A DNA stretch of 64,000 nt from Ulva prolifera (lineage: Eukaryota > Chlorophyta > Ulvophyceae > Ulvales > Ulvaceae): the NCBI GenBank assembly GCA_023078555.1, contig CM041196.1:12232985-12296984 (forward strand), read 5' to 3'. Under the pieces are notes generated by a model. That model was given only the letters and a program-made list of their open reading frames with translations, did not search any database and was not told where the DNA came from. Below, piece after piece: positions 34,801 to 47,023 of the stretch; the stretch's first letter is position 1, and every line of letters begins with the position of its first letter. Both the position numbers and the translations under genes were made by a program.

Positions 34801-36008
34801 GCTGGGTGGTGCCGATCGTGTGATCCACCTCCGCGGATCAAGCCGGGTCGAGTTCTGCAACGTCACAGTTCAAGGTGGGTGCACTTGGCGCCAAGCGCGG
34901 CTGCATTATTGACGTACAGCACTGCCACAGCGATAACACTGCGTTTGTGCCAACTGCCGGCTGTACATGTGCATTTCTCTGAATCCCTATGAGACTGCAA
35001 TCATCCCCACTGCTTGCTCTTACCATACCTGACCAGAATCGGGGGCAGCATCGGGGCCCTCCAGGCCGCGTATGCCTTGTTCAAATTCAGGTACCACCAT
35101 ACCAGTCAACACCACCTGCCATCCATGCGCAGGGCTATGATATATACACCGCAGCAAGCGTCCATCTGTCCATGCACAGACATGGTATTGTCAGGATGTT
35201 GCAACGTGTGGCGACACAGCTCTGGCTCCTGTTGGGCACCAATGCACTAGCACCGCGCAACGCCCACCTCTGTGCAGGGGGCATGCTTTACTGCGAGGGC
35301 AAGCTTTGCCGCATGGCTCTCAGGGACGCCACCTTTGAGGGCTGCCGGTTGGAGGTTGTGTGGGGCGCGGCGGTGCACCTCCACGGCGGCCGCCTGCACG
35401 CCCTGCCACCGCAGGTCGCTAAAGAGCGGCACCTTTGTAGAGCATCTGATGAGGGTACCATTGTGCACGCCACTGGCACCACATTCGACGGCGACATTGG
35501 CACATTTCGGGGCGCAGCCTTTACTGGCGAGCACGTACATGTCAGGCTGGGCAGTGAAATTGAACATGGCATTGCTGCCGAAGGCAAGGGCAGCCGCGTC
35601 ACTCTGAGTGGATGTGATGTCGCCTGGGCATCAGGCGCTTCCCCTGCACAGAGCATTGGTGTGATTGCAAATCAGGCGGGTGTGGCCGACATGACGAACT
35701 GCACCGTGGTAGCTCTCCGTCGCGGCGTGCAGGTGTTGGGACGTGCCTGCCTGCGCGACTGTCGGATTCAGGCGGAAGGGGACGGGCTGTGGGTTGTGGG
35801 GGCGAATGCGACGGTCAAGGCGGTGGGGTGCACCTTCCGCGGCGGAGCATCGGACGTAGCCCTAGCCACGAACGTGGCCGCAGGCAATGTTTCACTGCAA
35901 AACTGTGATGTCGAGTCAACGGTGGAGTTTGAGGAAACAGGAGCAGGCGCACAGATTGGAGCTGTGATAGGAAGGTTAAAGAAGCTAGCTCGCTGGGTGC
36001 AGTCGTAG
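28852..36008 (+). CDS. Gene A: coiled coil-U-box-like-kinase-double beta-helix protein, complete, nine exons
   Basis: Exons 28852-29019, 29236-29748, 30078-30673, 30871-31364, 31967-32376, 32753-33038, 33408-34294, 34589-34874, 35278-36008; all GT-AG, phases 0,0,2,1,0,1,0,1, total 1456 aa. Residues 57-227 form an Ala/Gln-rich coiled coil. About 268-331 resembles a U-box (GPVTLPCCSF, CQVCKAPLK, LPSNEAVAAAV), the E2-binding fold of plant-type ubiquitin ligases. The kinase (about 353-640) has IGSGGEGTVVRG, VAVK (Lys379), FLHLDITPGNVLL (Asp481; the HRD Arg is Leu, so non-RD), SDFG (Asp509), GTPGYAPME and RRSDIYSLG. Exon pairs 6+7 and 8+9 encode two beta-helix units, each starting DVSGI-TVEDL and rich in G-x-N/C-T-V rungs (GCTFRG, NCTVV). 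A Gln/Ala/Pro-rich linker (about 1050-1118) separates them. No signal peptide or membrane segment seen. Likely a signalling kinase; ligand unknown. Confidence 0.88.
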
Positions 36009-36995
36009 GCCTAGATCAGCTTCACATACGCACGATTGCGGTTGCAAGAGCTGCGATGTGCGCTCTGACTCCGTATCATGTGTGTGCCTGAGGTTGCGAG
36101 CGGCTTGAGGGTCTGGGGTCGCCCATCACCTGCGCCTCAGCCACTGTGTGAGTATATGTATGTGCAGCGGGCACGGGGGTCTGGCATGAGTATCGGTTAT
36201 CATAGGTGCGGTCGGAGCGGGTCACCGGGCAACGCCACGGGCACTTTGACAATGAACGGGGTCTCAAGGCTAGATGGGACCAGGTCCAGCATGCTGTTAT
36301 AGATCGCATGACTTCTGCTTCTGTGCTGCACGTTCCGAGTACGACTAGTAGATGTTTATAATTGCCTTCCTCAGTGGCGTCTCTGCCATTTCAAAGGCTT
36401 ACATCTGGCTTTTGAAATATGCCGCCACCGCGCTGGGTATTGCTATCCATGTAGCTTGGATAGAGACGTTGCATAGAGACGCTAATGTCGCAGGTATTGG
36501 CAGCTCCGTTCCAGAAGGAGGAGAGTGCAACCACCATTCACCCACCCTGAGCCATCAACTGATAGCCGTGTCTTGTCCACTGCAGGCTGGTGACTGTTGT
36601 GCCACAGATTGCTCTGCGTCGGGTGAAAAGTGTGGTGTATCTGTGTGTTACAAGGGCAAAGCTAGAGAATTGCTATGTGTTCAGTTGCTTTCGCTGGACG
36701 TCTGCTGACGCGGGCACCCGCCTGTGGATGGTGTGGGTGGGAGACACACTGTACGGCATGCGAGTCACACGCGAGTGTTCGGGCACGAAGTACCTGCAGC
36801 GGAATAGCGTGGACGCCTGTGACCACGCCATGATCGTACGACACGCACCCCAGGGACGCTGCCTGAGGGAACCTGCCTGGTTGCAGCGCTGAACAAATCC
36901 ACTGTGACACTGTGCGCATGGACGGTGTTGATGTGAGGCGGCACGCAGGTATGTGGCGTGTGCAAGTGCTTGCATACGTGTGTGATGCCCTCATA
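36009..36995. other. 3' flank of gene A, shared with B and C
   Basis: The first 560 bp or so match 56031-56575 downstream of gene B and, up to the window end, 63743-64000 downstream of gene C. It includes TGTGAGNATATGTATGTGCAG near 36147, 56174 and 63881. It is 3' UTR plus flank. Beyond about 36570 the match ends and nothing is recognised before the convergent locus D. Confidence 0.65.
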
Positions 36996-39456
36996 TCATG
37001 TATAGGTAGTCAAATGAATCATGTGGCTACCTGCCTGCTTGATTGACTCGATTATGTGGATGTCAGCACGCACTGTACGACCTTGCATGTATAGTGTACG
37101 CGATAAATCACCAAACATACGTGCAATGCCCATTTTGCAGCGGTCAAACGAAGTGGTCGCTGCCGCCGCTGCCGCTACGCCGGCGCCATGGCTGCTAAGC
37201 CGGCAATCCGCCGCTTGGACACGCCCCTTCACCCACAGAGCATCACCGCCCGCACTCACCACCGTGTCGCGCATGCATGCCTGTGCCCCGGTATCTACCT
37301 GGACCCCTCTCACCGTGCAGTCAGACAAGCTCACCGTCGCATCCTCTTGTGAACAGGCACCGCGTGTCACGTCCCTGAGTGTAAACCGGCAGTGCTGGCC
37401 TTCGCACACGAGGGTGCAACCTGCACACAGCTCTGGATGGGCTGGGGCTGCCATGGCAATCTTCGAGGGCAGTGCTGCTGCCCTTGCGCCGGGGCCGCCC
37501 ATGGAGCCACGACTCCTCTGCCATTGAACAGCTCACGCTTGGAGTTGGCGATTTCCATGCGGGAGTTCAGGCGCAGCGTTGTGCCGTGGTCGTTGAAGTT
37601 GTGGGCCATGTGGAGCGGGCAGGACTCTAGGCGCTCGAACAGGATATTCACGGTGCGAATGCCAGCGGCGTCCAGCACAGGCTGAGCGCCTCACATGCGG
37701 CTGCTTGCTGTGTGTGATGTGTGTGTTCGCTGGTAGAGGCCACACCATATCAAATGCATCATATAGAAAAAACAATGTTTAGGGTGGAATGCAATTGGAA
37801 TCCCACACCAGAATCAGCTCCTAGTGCAGGTTACCAGACAAAGCCACACCTGCTATGGTAGACACCGCGAGCTTGCATCTATGTACAGGTGCCTGAACGA
37901 GACCGCGTGCATGCATGATACACAAGGCAGGTCGTTGTGAACATGCATGTTGTACATGCATTTTCACACCTCCATGATCACCTCCTGTTCACCGGCCGAG
38001 TCGGCACTATGCTATCCAGCACACGAGTCTGCATGCATGGCCGCCGACACCAGCGCCGGAGGGGTTGCAGGTCTCACTAACAGATGCTGCCCCGGGCACA
38101 GCTGGCGGCATGTCGGAGCTAACATCCGGAAGGCGATCCTCGCTGCTAAGCTCACGAAGAGAGCCTCCAGCGTTGCCCGGAGCCTCTGTATCAAACCGCC
38201 AGTTTTCAGCTGCTACGCCAGGGCTGTTGGCATTCGACGGTGCGAGCAGAGACGTGACGTACAGTAGGGCCGGGCGCTGGCTCATCCGCATGTGTCTGAA
38301 CAGGCTTGCACATGCATGTTGTGCATTCTTGCACGTTTTCTTATGCCATGTGAAAGGACAGCGCGTAAACTAGATTCGCCGGCTTGCACACGTCATGTTG
38401 AACAGACGTGCTGCGGATGTAGGCACACCTGACCGTCTACAGCCCCTGCGACACTCGAGTGCCTGCGGTTCCGCTCTAGCACGTCCTCAATAGCTTCTTT
38501 CGTTGAGGGAGCATCTCTCTCGGTCGAGGCATCCTCCGCCCCCGCCGCGGTCTGACGCACCGTCCTGGGCTGCGGCCGGCGGATGGGGCCGATGAAGCAG
38601 TTTACCGCACGCGATGACAGAAGCTTTGCGTGGATGGTCAGCAGGCGCTGCTTCAACACTGCCAGGGACGGCCGAGCGCCCGCCTCCACAGCCCTCATCG
38701 CGGTGTGCAGCTTTGGCAGCGCTGCGGGCTTGAGGTCCTCTTGATTTCTGATCGGCACTCCTGAACACTTCCCCGCTTGGCCTGATGAAGTGCGCAGGGC
38801 TGGTGCAATGAAATGGCGTGATGTACATGGTTCCGGCACCGGAAAATGTTCCTGTCGACATGAAGGCAAATGCATGCCACAGATGCATGCACACACATAG
38901 TCAGCCATGCATGTGCAGTTCCAGGCAGGAGAACATGGTGTCCGCACCAGATGTCACTTGGCACGACAAGGCTTCTGCCAAGTCGCTTGCGTGGGAGTAC
39001 GCCCCTGTAGCCGCTTAAGGCAGCGTCCCGCCGCGGGGTGTAGACATCGCTGCTCGCCTCCGCGGCGCCCCTGCTATCTCGGCAGGTACCCTGCCCCCCC
39101 CCCCCACTGCCTCTTCGATGCCAGTATCGCATGACATAGCGGCGCAGGCAGTAGCCGCCTCGCGCAATGAGGGAGGTCCTGTGACGTCACCACGTGGATA
39201 TGCATCAAAGAGACGCACGGCGCAAGCCTCGCCAGCCCCCCCCTCCAGCGGGTCCAGCGTCCATTGCAAACAGGGGGGTGGGCGGGTGAAATCGAGGTGG
39301 AGCCACTGCGCACTAGGGTGCATGGCGTCCAGCGCGGAGCACAGCATCGGGGCGAGGGCTGTAGCGTCAACAGGGAGCAGGCCGGGCGGCCTGTCGCGCC
39401 CCTTGTTCTTGTGCATGAAGTCCACGAGGGTGCCCCAGCATGGCTCCTGCACGACC
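36996..39456 (-). pseudogene. Locus D: inverted, decayed kinase C-lobe plus beta-helix relative of genes A/B
   Basis: Minus strand, four exons with phases matching A/B: 39456-38948 (kinase C-lobe), 38760-38429 (kinase tail), 37681-37537 and 37420-36996 (beta-helix). C-lobe: EPCWGTLVDFMHKNK, LLPVDATALAPMLCSALDAM, WLHLDFTRPPP (Asp kept, Asn lost) and RLFDAYPRG where A has LSDFG. A run of 12 C's on the plus strand (39094-39105) encodes poly-Gly in the activation segment. An in-frame TAA (39015-39017) stands where A has TLLYAATG, followed by AATGAYSHASDLAEALSC and a GTGCGG donor. The tail (AMRAVEAGARPSLAVLKQRL and 60 further residues) and both beta-helix exons (AAGIRTVNILFERL; GCTLVCEGQHCRFTLRD) are open, but the last exon is 425 bp against 731 in A. 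N-lobe, U-box and coiled-coil exons are absent. Probably a pseudogene; a truncated transcript with open beta-helix exons cannot be excluded. Confidence 0.75.
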
Positions 39457-41900
39457 CTTCACACGGGGGCGACGTTACGTCCTCTGGGGCACGACCTCAT
39501 GCTCAGCGGATCTGCAGATGGGTGCTGTAAGGTGTGCATGCATGCGAGTTAAAGCGGACAGCATGTTAACACGGCATGTGCTGCAGACGCCTCGGATGTT
39601 GAGACGAGGCGTCTGCAGCACAGCCTTGGGATGTACATGCCCCGCGAGGCCGGGCAGGCTGCAGGTACCGGCTGCTGACAACCTAGGGTGATGTGCTCGA
39701 ATGCACTCATGCTCCCCATGCACTCGTGCGGTTGGCCGTGGATTCTCACGTGGTGGCCACTCGCGGTGCGGCAGTCCTTCTGGGAACAGTCGTTGGCATT
39801 GGTACTGATGGTGAATCAACATGGAAAGACCAGACGCACATATATGCAAGCACAGGTTTAGAGCACACCAGTGCTGTGTTGAATGGTTTCACAGGTGCCT
39901 CACACGCCTGGAAGGGTGCTGCATTGCACAGATACAAGATTCGTGTCAAGCTGCTTTTCATGCATTCTGGATTGCACGGGCGGAGTGCAGAAGCATGCAG
40001 GCTGCGTTGCGCAGCTGGAGCCGACAAGCAGGCGTGTCGACGAGGTGATGCAGCAGGCTGGCGTTTGACAGACACGCATTCATTTCTGGTTGCCAGTACA
40101 GGAGGAGACGGTTGAATGGGAGTGACCTGACAGGGGCACAGTGGGGAGGGCCGGGGACTCACATGGACGTCATGGGGAGTGCCTGCTGCCCGGCTGCTCT
40201 GCCGAGGCACACCGCAGACCCCCGGCCTGGCTCGAAGATGCTGAGGATAGCGCTCTGCAGGTGTCACATGCGGAGGTGTGGTGAAGGCCTCGGAAGCCGG
40301 GATGCTGGGTGACGAGACGCCGCTTGTGCTTCGTGGCCGCTGCTGTCGCCCTCACGGCTGGCCTCTGGAATCCTGAACACACGACTGCATGTGACACTTG
40401 CAACAAATTCAGGTTCCCATGTGGGTGGGTTGACAAGGTCCTGATCATGAAGGCTAGTGATATGCACTGCACCAGATTCAAATGCGCCGAACTGCTGAGA
40501 TAGCATGTTCAAGGATCTCTTCTTTATTCCGGACAAAAGTCCTCCTCGCAGCATGTTGTATACCAGCGTCGTTCCCAATGTTTGTTGCTCGCACGGTCAG
40601 GAGTACGGCCCAAGAGTCGTCCAGGTAGCCACCACACAGGCGCAAACTGCCGGAATATTCCATGTCAGCATACGTAGGCTAGTTGAGAGCATGCGGCAGC
40701 AATACGACTCTCCTGGGTCGACATCCACAACTGACACATGCCAAACACGTTGCCTGTTGTATTCAAGCAGCGCATTCACCTCTGCGAGCTCTTAAACTAA
40801 CTATCACGGCCATTCATATGGTCTGGTGTTGCTCATATCTGACATTTATGTGAAGTTGAAAGACGTAGAGACCTGCGTACCTCCTGAGCGTGGCCCAAGA
40901 TGCTGACAGGTGTGATTTGGAACCAGGCTCGGTGCACTATCATGCAGAGCTATTTCTATATATTTTTCATGCAAATATCGCTCAGCTGCTCGTCGAAACC
41001 ACAGATGGCTTGCGACTTGTTCTCAGACTGACGCGCGGTGCCCGAGGATCACAGGACGAGACGTCCAAGGCACCAACAACGTTGGTTGTGACATCAAGGC
41101 AGTCAGAAGGCCAACTATTCCGCGGCCTCTGTTCAATGCTGTGGTCGAGTCCCCCTTTGTCCAACGTGGCTGTGGGTCTCTCGCGACGGTGTGGATACTG
41201 CAGGCGACCACAGAGCTTGCTGCGTCCCATTGCAGACATTGACTTTCGACTGCAGTAGCAGTCCAGGTTGCAGTGTCCTTTTGTCTCAGAATATGCTTAG
41301 TGACAAGTTGCTGTTCAAACGATCCTGCTCACGATCCAGCCCACTTGCTGCCCACTTCGTCCCGCCATCGTCACGTTCCAGGATACATTTGTCCCTTCCA
41401 GTAGTTCTAGTGTTTAACTGAGTCGCGAAGGCTTGCATCATGCAGGCCTGCAGCCGTCGAAGACCACCGTCGCAGCGCCCTCCACGTCTGCCGTCCACAA
41501 CGTCGAGTCTACACCATCATTGGCTCAAGCCCTGAAATTCTTTTCTCAGGATGCGCTGGCTTCTGTCATGGCGGCTAGCGAAGGCAGCATCCGAGGTGCA
41601 GTAGCTGCGCAGAGCCTCACAGCCTCACCTGTCTGTGGTGCTTATGGCATGCACAGAACAGCTCACTTTCGTGCCACACCTACAAACAGAACATATGGCA
41701 TGCCTTTTCTGCGCGCAGACGGAATTCTGCATCTCTGACTTGACTGGCAGCAACCAGATGCTTGCGCTGCGGTCTTACGAGCTGCACTCGATCCGTATCC
41801 ATGAGAGCCAATCACAGTCTCCTTGGAACTGCTGCTTCGATGCCACCACCAGCCTCAAACCCGGGCGCACCCAGCTCGTTGAACCCCACATGTAGGTCTG
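39457..41900. repeat. Repeat block Y, copy 1 (includes repeat R)
   Basis: Together with the kinase C-lobe before it (from about 38750), it is nearly identical to about 60220-63088. Differences are scattered single bases and small indels, so the duplication is young. The part from about 40110 onward is repeat R, also related to 16555-16890 plus 21523-22690. Identical-looking plus-strand frames in both copies (ending 40115 and 61580) show no coding-type substitution pattern. Confidence 0.75.
39577..39622. repeat. Perfect 17-bp hairpin in block Y, copy 1
   Basis: TGTGCTGCAGACGCCTC at 39577-39593, 12-nt loop, exact complement at 39606-39622. The same hairpin is intact at 61038-61083 in the other copy although the bases just before it differ by a short deletion. 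Confidence 0.8.
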
Positions 41901-42429
41901 CGATGCTGCCCCCCAGCGTGCATGAGCGCATGGAGTAGTGCGCCGGTTATGCAGTTGTTGCACATGCTGTGAGGGGTACTGCGCCGGCGTGGGTTGGTGG
42001 AGGTGGCAAGGCAGTGTTGCGGCCGCTGGTCCACTTCATCGATGTCGCAATGTGCCGGGATCCAGTGCTACAGCAGCGGGATCGCCTCAGCGGACATCGG
42101 GGTCTGGCGCAGTGCCATGAGCAGTCCCGAGTACTTGTAATGTGTTCCCTACAGCCAGGCGTGCCGTCCCGGGCCGTCTTCCACCAGCCTCTGCTGTAAA
42201 ACGTGCTTCCCATGCATGCTACGCATGCAACGAACAAACTTGAACTGGTCCCTCTGGACCATTGCCCAAACCCTGCCTGCTTCCACGCCCAAGCGCAGGC
42301 AGGTGCTTGTCGAAACAGGCGCCAGCACATGACCATGCATGTGTGTGGGGAAGGGATGTGGCTGCGTGTCCCTCAGCGGGGTGCAGAAGGCCCAATGACA
42401 CCCAGCCCCCGCCCCGATGCCCCGCCGCG

Positions 42430-42620
42430 AGGCAGAGCCGCCCCTGAGCGACATGCCATGAGGCCGTGCGGGGCACGGTCGTGAGTGGCCGGGCGGCGAC
42501 GGCGCCGTGGCATGCAGAGCCGAAGTCGACGAACAAATGCACTGCCGCAGCGGCCTGGGATGGGAGGAGCCTGCATCGGTGGATCAGGCACTTGTGCTCT
42601 GTGACAGGTCACGGCAGGAA
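42430..42620 (-). mobile_element. Short fragment of the DIRS-like element
   Basis: Matches the first part of the RNase H frame near 13114 (LFVDFGSACHGAVAARPLT) and its upstream flank. The match is short and the rest of the reading frame is absent, so this is a broken remnant. It sits at the left end of a repeat R copy, the same arrangement as at 13 kb. Confidence 0.6.
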
Positions 42621-44690
42621 CTGCGGCATTCTGGGAGCAGACATTGGCACTGGGTAGCAGGATGCATGGATGCTTGTGGACGAATTCTGATTCAGGGCAG
42701 ATCGGATTCGCCGAGCATGCATGCAGCAGTGCACCGTCAATGTCCGTGAGGCCGTGTTTCAGTTACAGCGATTCCACAGAGGTGACTGAGGCAGGCGTGT
42801 CCGAAAGGTGGATGCCACCACAGCAGCGGATGCTTCCAGGGCGCTAAATTGACAAGAAATGGGACGTACATGACCGTCATTGGTGATGTCTGCTTCCTGG
42901 TTGGCCTGCCGAGTCTGCATTTGCCACGGTGAGGCGCTGTGACGGCTCAGATAGCAAGGAAGGTTGCTTATCAGGTTCCGAGTGTGATTTGCGGCCGCTG
43001 CCGTCGCCATTGGGCCTGGCCTTGGGGAATTGAATACAAACGGAGGCAGTTGGGATTTTCCGGATGTGTCGAGTCAGGCTGTCAGGTTGGTAAATCTGTC
43101 AGGACCTGGAGGCTTGTGAATTTTACTGCCTCCGATTGTGAACACAAACTGACTGACGAGAGTGCATGTTAAGAAAATATTCCTACATGCTAGACAAGAG
43201 TACTCATGGCTGCATGTTTTCCCGCAGTGATTCACTCATGTGATCAGCGGAATGGCCCACCATCCATACCGATCGCGAGCTTGGACAAAACCAAAGATCA
43301 CTACACTTTCTGCACCGGCGTTCAGAGGCTGATCGTGAGCATGTAGCAGCAATGCCAATACCTCGGACAACACTCAGAGCTGCCACACGCTTTGCCTGCT
43401 GCGTTAGAGCAGTGCACGAACTGAGAAAAATTAAAAAGTTACTATTGTGGCCAGTTTATGCGGGGTCCCTGGCTAATATCTCTCATCTCTGTTGGGCTGA
43501 GTGACCTGGTTACCTGGTCAATGTGGACCAAGATGCAGATCAGGTGTGGTCCGGAACCAGGCTCGGGGTGTCACAAGTCGCAGCTACTCCAATAAACAAT
43601 ACAAGTCCCGCAAAGTCGCTCGGCAAATTCGGAGATGGCTTGCGACCGACGCCCCACGTGTCGCAAAGTGCCCGGGGATCACAAGACCAGACGTCCAAGC
43701 CAACAACAAGCTCGGATGGGCATCGCAACGTAGTCAGATTGCCGATCAGTACGCGGCCTCTTTTCACAGCTTCGGTCGAGTCCGCTGTTGCCCACCGTGG
43801 CTGTGGGGCTCCTGTTATGGTGTTGACACTGCAGAGTTCAGAGAGCTTGGCGCGTCCCCCTGGGGAGCATTGATCAGCGAATACGGTGGCACTCCTGGCT
43901 TAGAAGGCGCGAAGTGACACACCCACGCTAGTTTAATAAACGATCTTGCCCACGACCTGCACCGCATCACATATGCGCACGTTCGCGCATGCAGCCTACT
44001 CTCTCGCCAACGCCAAGTCAAAGGCTTACTCTAGTCCGTGTAGTTGCTGTAGTCCGTATCCGAGTTGTCGAAGAGGGCAATGCAGTTCAGCCGTCGGAGT
44101 TATCCGGCACCGCATGATCGGTCGCTGTACTGACGCAGCTACAGGTGGCCTGAACGTGTGGCGCCAAACTTATCACTAGATGTGGATGATGCGACTGTAT
44201 GCCATCAGTGTGTAAGACGACGCCGGATGTCAGGGGACCTGACGGCAGACCAGCCTGTGAGCCTGCTTCGTCCGATGTGTCGGTTGCAGCCGCTCCCAAA
44301 GACGGTAAAGTATCTCGAAGTACTGCCAGGCTGTGACATCGTACTTCTGCTTGAGATCTAACGTGGCCTTGCCTGTTCAATCCCATCGGACCGGTGCTCC
44401 TCGTTGCTAAAGAATGTGCATGCTCACAACAGAACAGCATTGCCTGAGACGATCTTCATTCTCGCATCAATATGCACTACCGTGTACAAGCCAGTCCCGT
44501 GTGAGTGCGACGTTTGAGAACGTATGGCCAGTGAACTCCATGCGCCCATCTCTTCCATTGGCATCTGCACGTGTTGGGATGGATGGCTGGGTAGCGCAGA
44601 CAGGCGTTCTGAATGCACACATCGCTGCTAGTAGCGCCACCTCGATCTACGGTCATTTATCAGCTACTGCAATAGCTTGACTCCATTTCT
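42430..44690. repeat. Dispersed repeat R, copy collinear with 13.0-15.3 kb
   Basis: Ordered landmarks match copy 1 throughout, with many substitutions and indels, so this pair is older than the block Y pair. No gene recognised. The right end (44420-44680) matches 15120-15310 and 59521-59640. Confidence 0.65.
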
Positions 44691-45009
44691 TGTGAGTGTC
44701 TGTCCTCCTGTTGCGCTGCCTACTTTTGTGCTTTCCCTGGTGCCACAGGTCCCCTCCGCAATGATGATGGAGTGATTTGGTAGCATAACCCTTGTGGTGC
44801 GTAGTACTGACTAACCTGCTCACAGAGCTGTCACCTAGGACACTTCGGTCACAGCTCCTTGTGATGGGTCCCTACTTCTGGCTGCTGCTGTGAACTTGTC
44901 CCTGTGACCTTGTTGTTGTGTACATCTGTGGTAAGCTAGAGCCAAGCAAGCTGCCATGATTGGTGCTGCACAGACAACTGGTGGCTGCTGCATTGATTTC
45001 TCATGAGCA
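44691..45009. other. Spacer between repeats R and F
   Basis: About 320 bp with no open frame or repeat that I recognise. Confidence 0.4.
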
Positions 45010-45739
45010 TCACACCTTCTGGCTCACACGAATGGTGGACTGGCTGAATTGGTTCTGTGTCGTTGAGATTCAGTAAAAGTCTGGAAGATTACTCAAGATG
45101 CAGTTGGAGGTTCAGTGCCCTTCTGACTGGAACAGCTGCTTGCTCACCACCACCAGGTGCCCCCCTCTGGAGGACACAGCTCCTTGAGCCAAATACGTGC
45201 ATCACATTCACCTCAACGCTCCATGCCGTCTATGCATTATATGCATGCATGCACAACCTTGTCCCTCTGATCTGCTGGTCGCCCGATCTTCCTGAATGTT
45301 CTTCCTACATGCCCCCCTATCATTGTAAGTGCCGACGGGCCGGTGCTTGCCGCAACAACTGCGTGCACATGGCCATGCGTATGCGTGGCTGCTGCAGCTG
45401 TGTGGGTGTTCCAGGGACACGGTCGAAGAGGCCGCCGGCGATGCCAAGGCAACACTCGAGCGCATGAACGCGACCGCTGACCGCGGATGCTGACCCACGT
45501 CTCGCGAGCACAGCTGACGGCCCCGTGCAGGGGGTATGCGCAGCGTGCGCGTCTGGGCGCGCCGGAATTGCTTCGCGTGCGTGTCTGACGTCGGATGAGG
45601 AGTTCAGCGGTCGTGTGAGTGGCGATTCTGTGGCTGTGTTGCGTGTGGCGCTTGTGGCCATCATGTGGACCGCATCGGCGCGGGGCGATTTGTGGTAGCG
45701 TGGCTGTTTTTTTTTTGGATTTCGCTGGCACCGATCCTC

Positions 45740-45770
<31 letters not shown>

Positions 45771-47023
45771 TCCATTCAGTGCCCACTCCGAGGGACCCCC
45801 AGCCCTCTCCCCGCCCCACCCACTCAAATCCTTCCCGAAACACTCACCCATCTGCAGAGCTGAAATCCGCGCAGCACATGGATCCAGCGACAACGGCACA
45901 TCCCCGCACGCCCGGCCAGATTTCTATGCACACGTAGGCGTCAGCCTATATAGGTCGCGCCCGGGCTTTGCCGTGGCATCCCGCGATAAGCGGTTGCGGC
46001 CGTGGACATGTCGGCTTCAGTTGCCACGCGGCAGAGTTCAACGCAGCGGCGCACTCGTCCAGCAATCGGCGACACTCGGAGCAGCGGGGACGTGCCGGGC
46101 ACCCCGCCGCTGAGGCTGGATGGCCAGGCTGCAGTGAGCGGCGAGAGGTCCGACCGAGTCATCGCATGACGTTCCCCTGTTTTGTCACGAGGACAGAACC
46201 AGAGAGGCAAGGAGCACCGTAGAACTAGCAAGCAGCTTGAGAACAGGGGCCTCTGCTATGCACAACACACCAGTGCCAAAGGCAGCCAAACGATGCTGGG
46301 GGGGGTTTGGGGGGGGTTCTTGGCTGTCAAGGATGGATTACTATAGCCATTTCATCCTATGGGCGAATGGTTGCATTGGGGAGACCTCTGCAGGGGTACC
46401 GGTGCGAGCTGGATTGGTGACCTCTCAATTCGCGTAAGACCGTGGAGAGGAAACTTGTCAGCGCGATGCCGGCCACTCTTGATCCAGCACCATGCAGAAC
46501 CCGCAGCGGCCGTGCCTTCGAGCTGTGGTACTACATGCGCTCGGTTTCCGGGGAGCATGATTGAAAGGTCAGGTTACGAGTAGGGATTGCGTGTTGCATG
46601 CCGACGATGTCCCCGTGGAGCCTTGCACTCAACAGCATGCACGCTGCGACGCAACTGCGCATCAAACTCACGGACGCGTGCACCTGGCGTTCACACCTAC
46701 TTCGCCTGTTTGAGGCTGTCTCAACAACATGCCGCGTCTCAGACGTCCTTGCGGGACGCCGGGGTCGTGAATGCCTATAAACCGGTGTGTATGAGCCGAC
46801 ACCTGCGCGCGGGTGCATCCGAATCCGGTTGCGTCTGGCGGTTTTTCTTAAGCTTGAGGAGTTGTGTGCAGACACGCCAAGTGATCCAACTGCGGACAAA
46901 GCGGAGCATCTGCACCCAGAGTAATTTTGAAAAGCTTCTGCTAGCAAATTAGCGTCCGCACGCCGCGTTGGCGTGGCTCCGGCTCGCCGAGTTCAACACG
47001 CATCTCCGATAACGCCGTGGGTC
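45010..47023. repeat. Dispersed repeat F, copy 3, leading into a start exon
   Basis: Matches 24620-25080 and then 25081-27539 in order, lacking the 26245-26910 insertion. As in copy 2, it ends at a conserved start codon (47024). It contains a 27-bp G run at 45740-45766 and two shorter G-rich runs near 46299-46316. Confidence 0.65.
45740..45766. repeat. Homopolymer of 27 G
   Basis: Uninterrupted G run inside repeat F copy 3; the matching part of copy 2 (about 25545) has only GGCGGGGGC. It creates poly-Gly and poly-Pro frames that are not genes. Confidence 0.9.

Noticed and set aside
33092-34912. 606-codon plus-strand open frame
   Set aside because: It reads through introns of gene A; the splice sites and phases show exons 7 and 8 with intron between.
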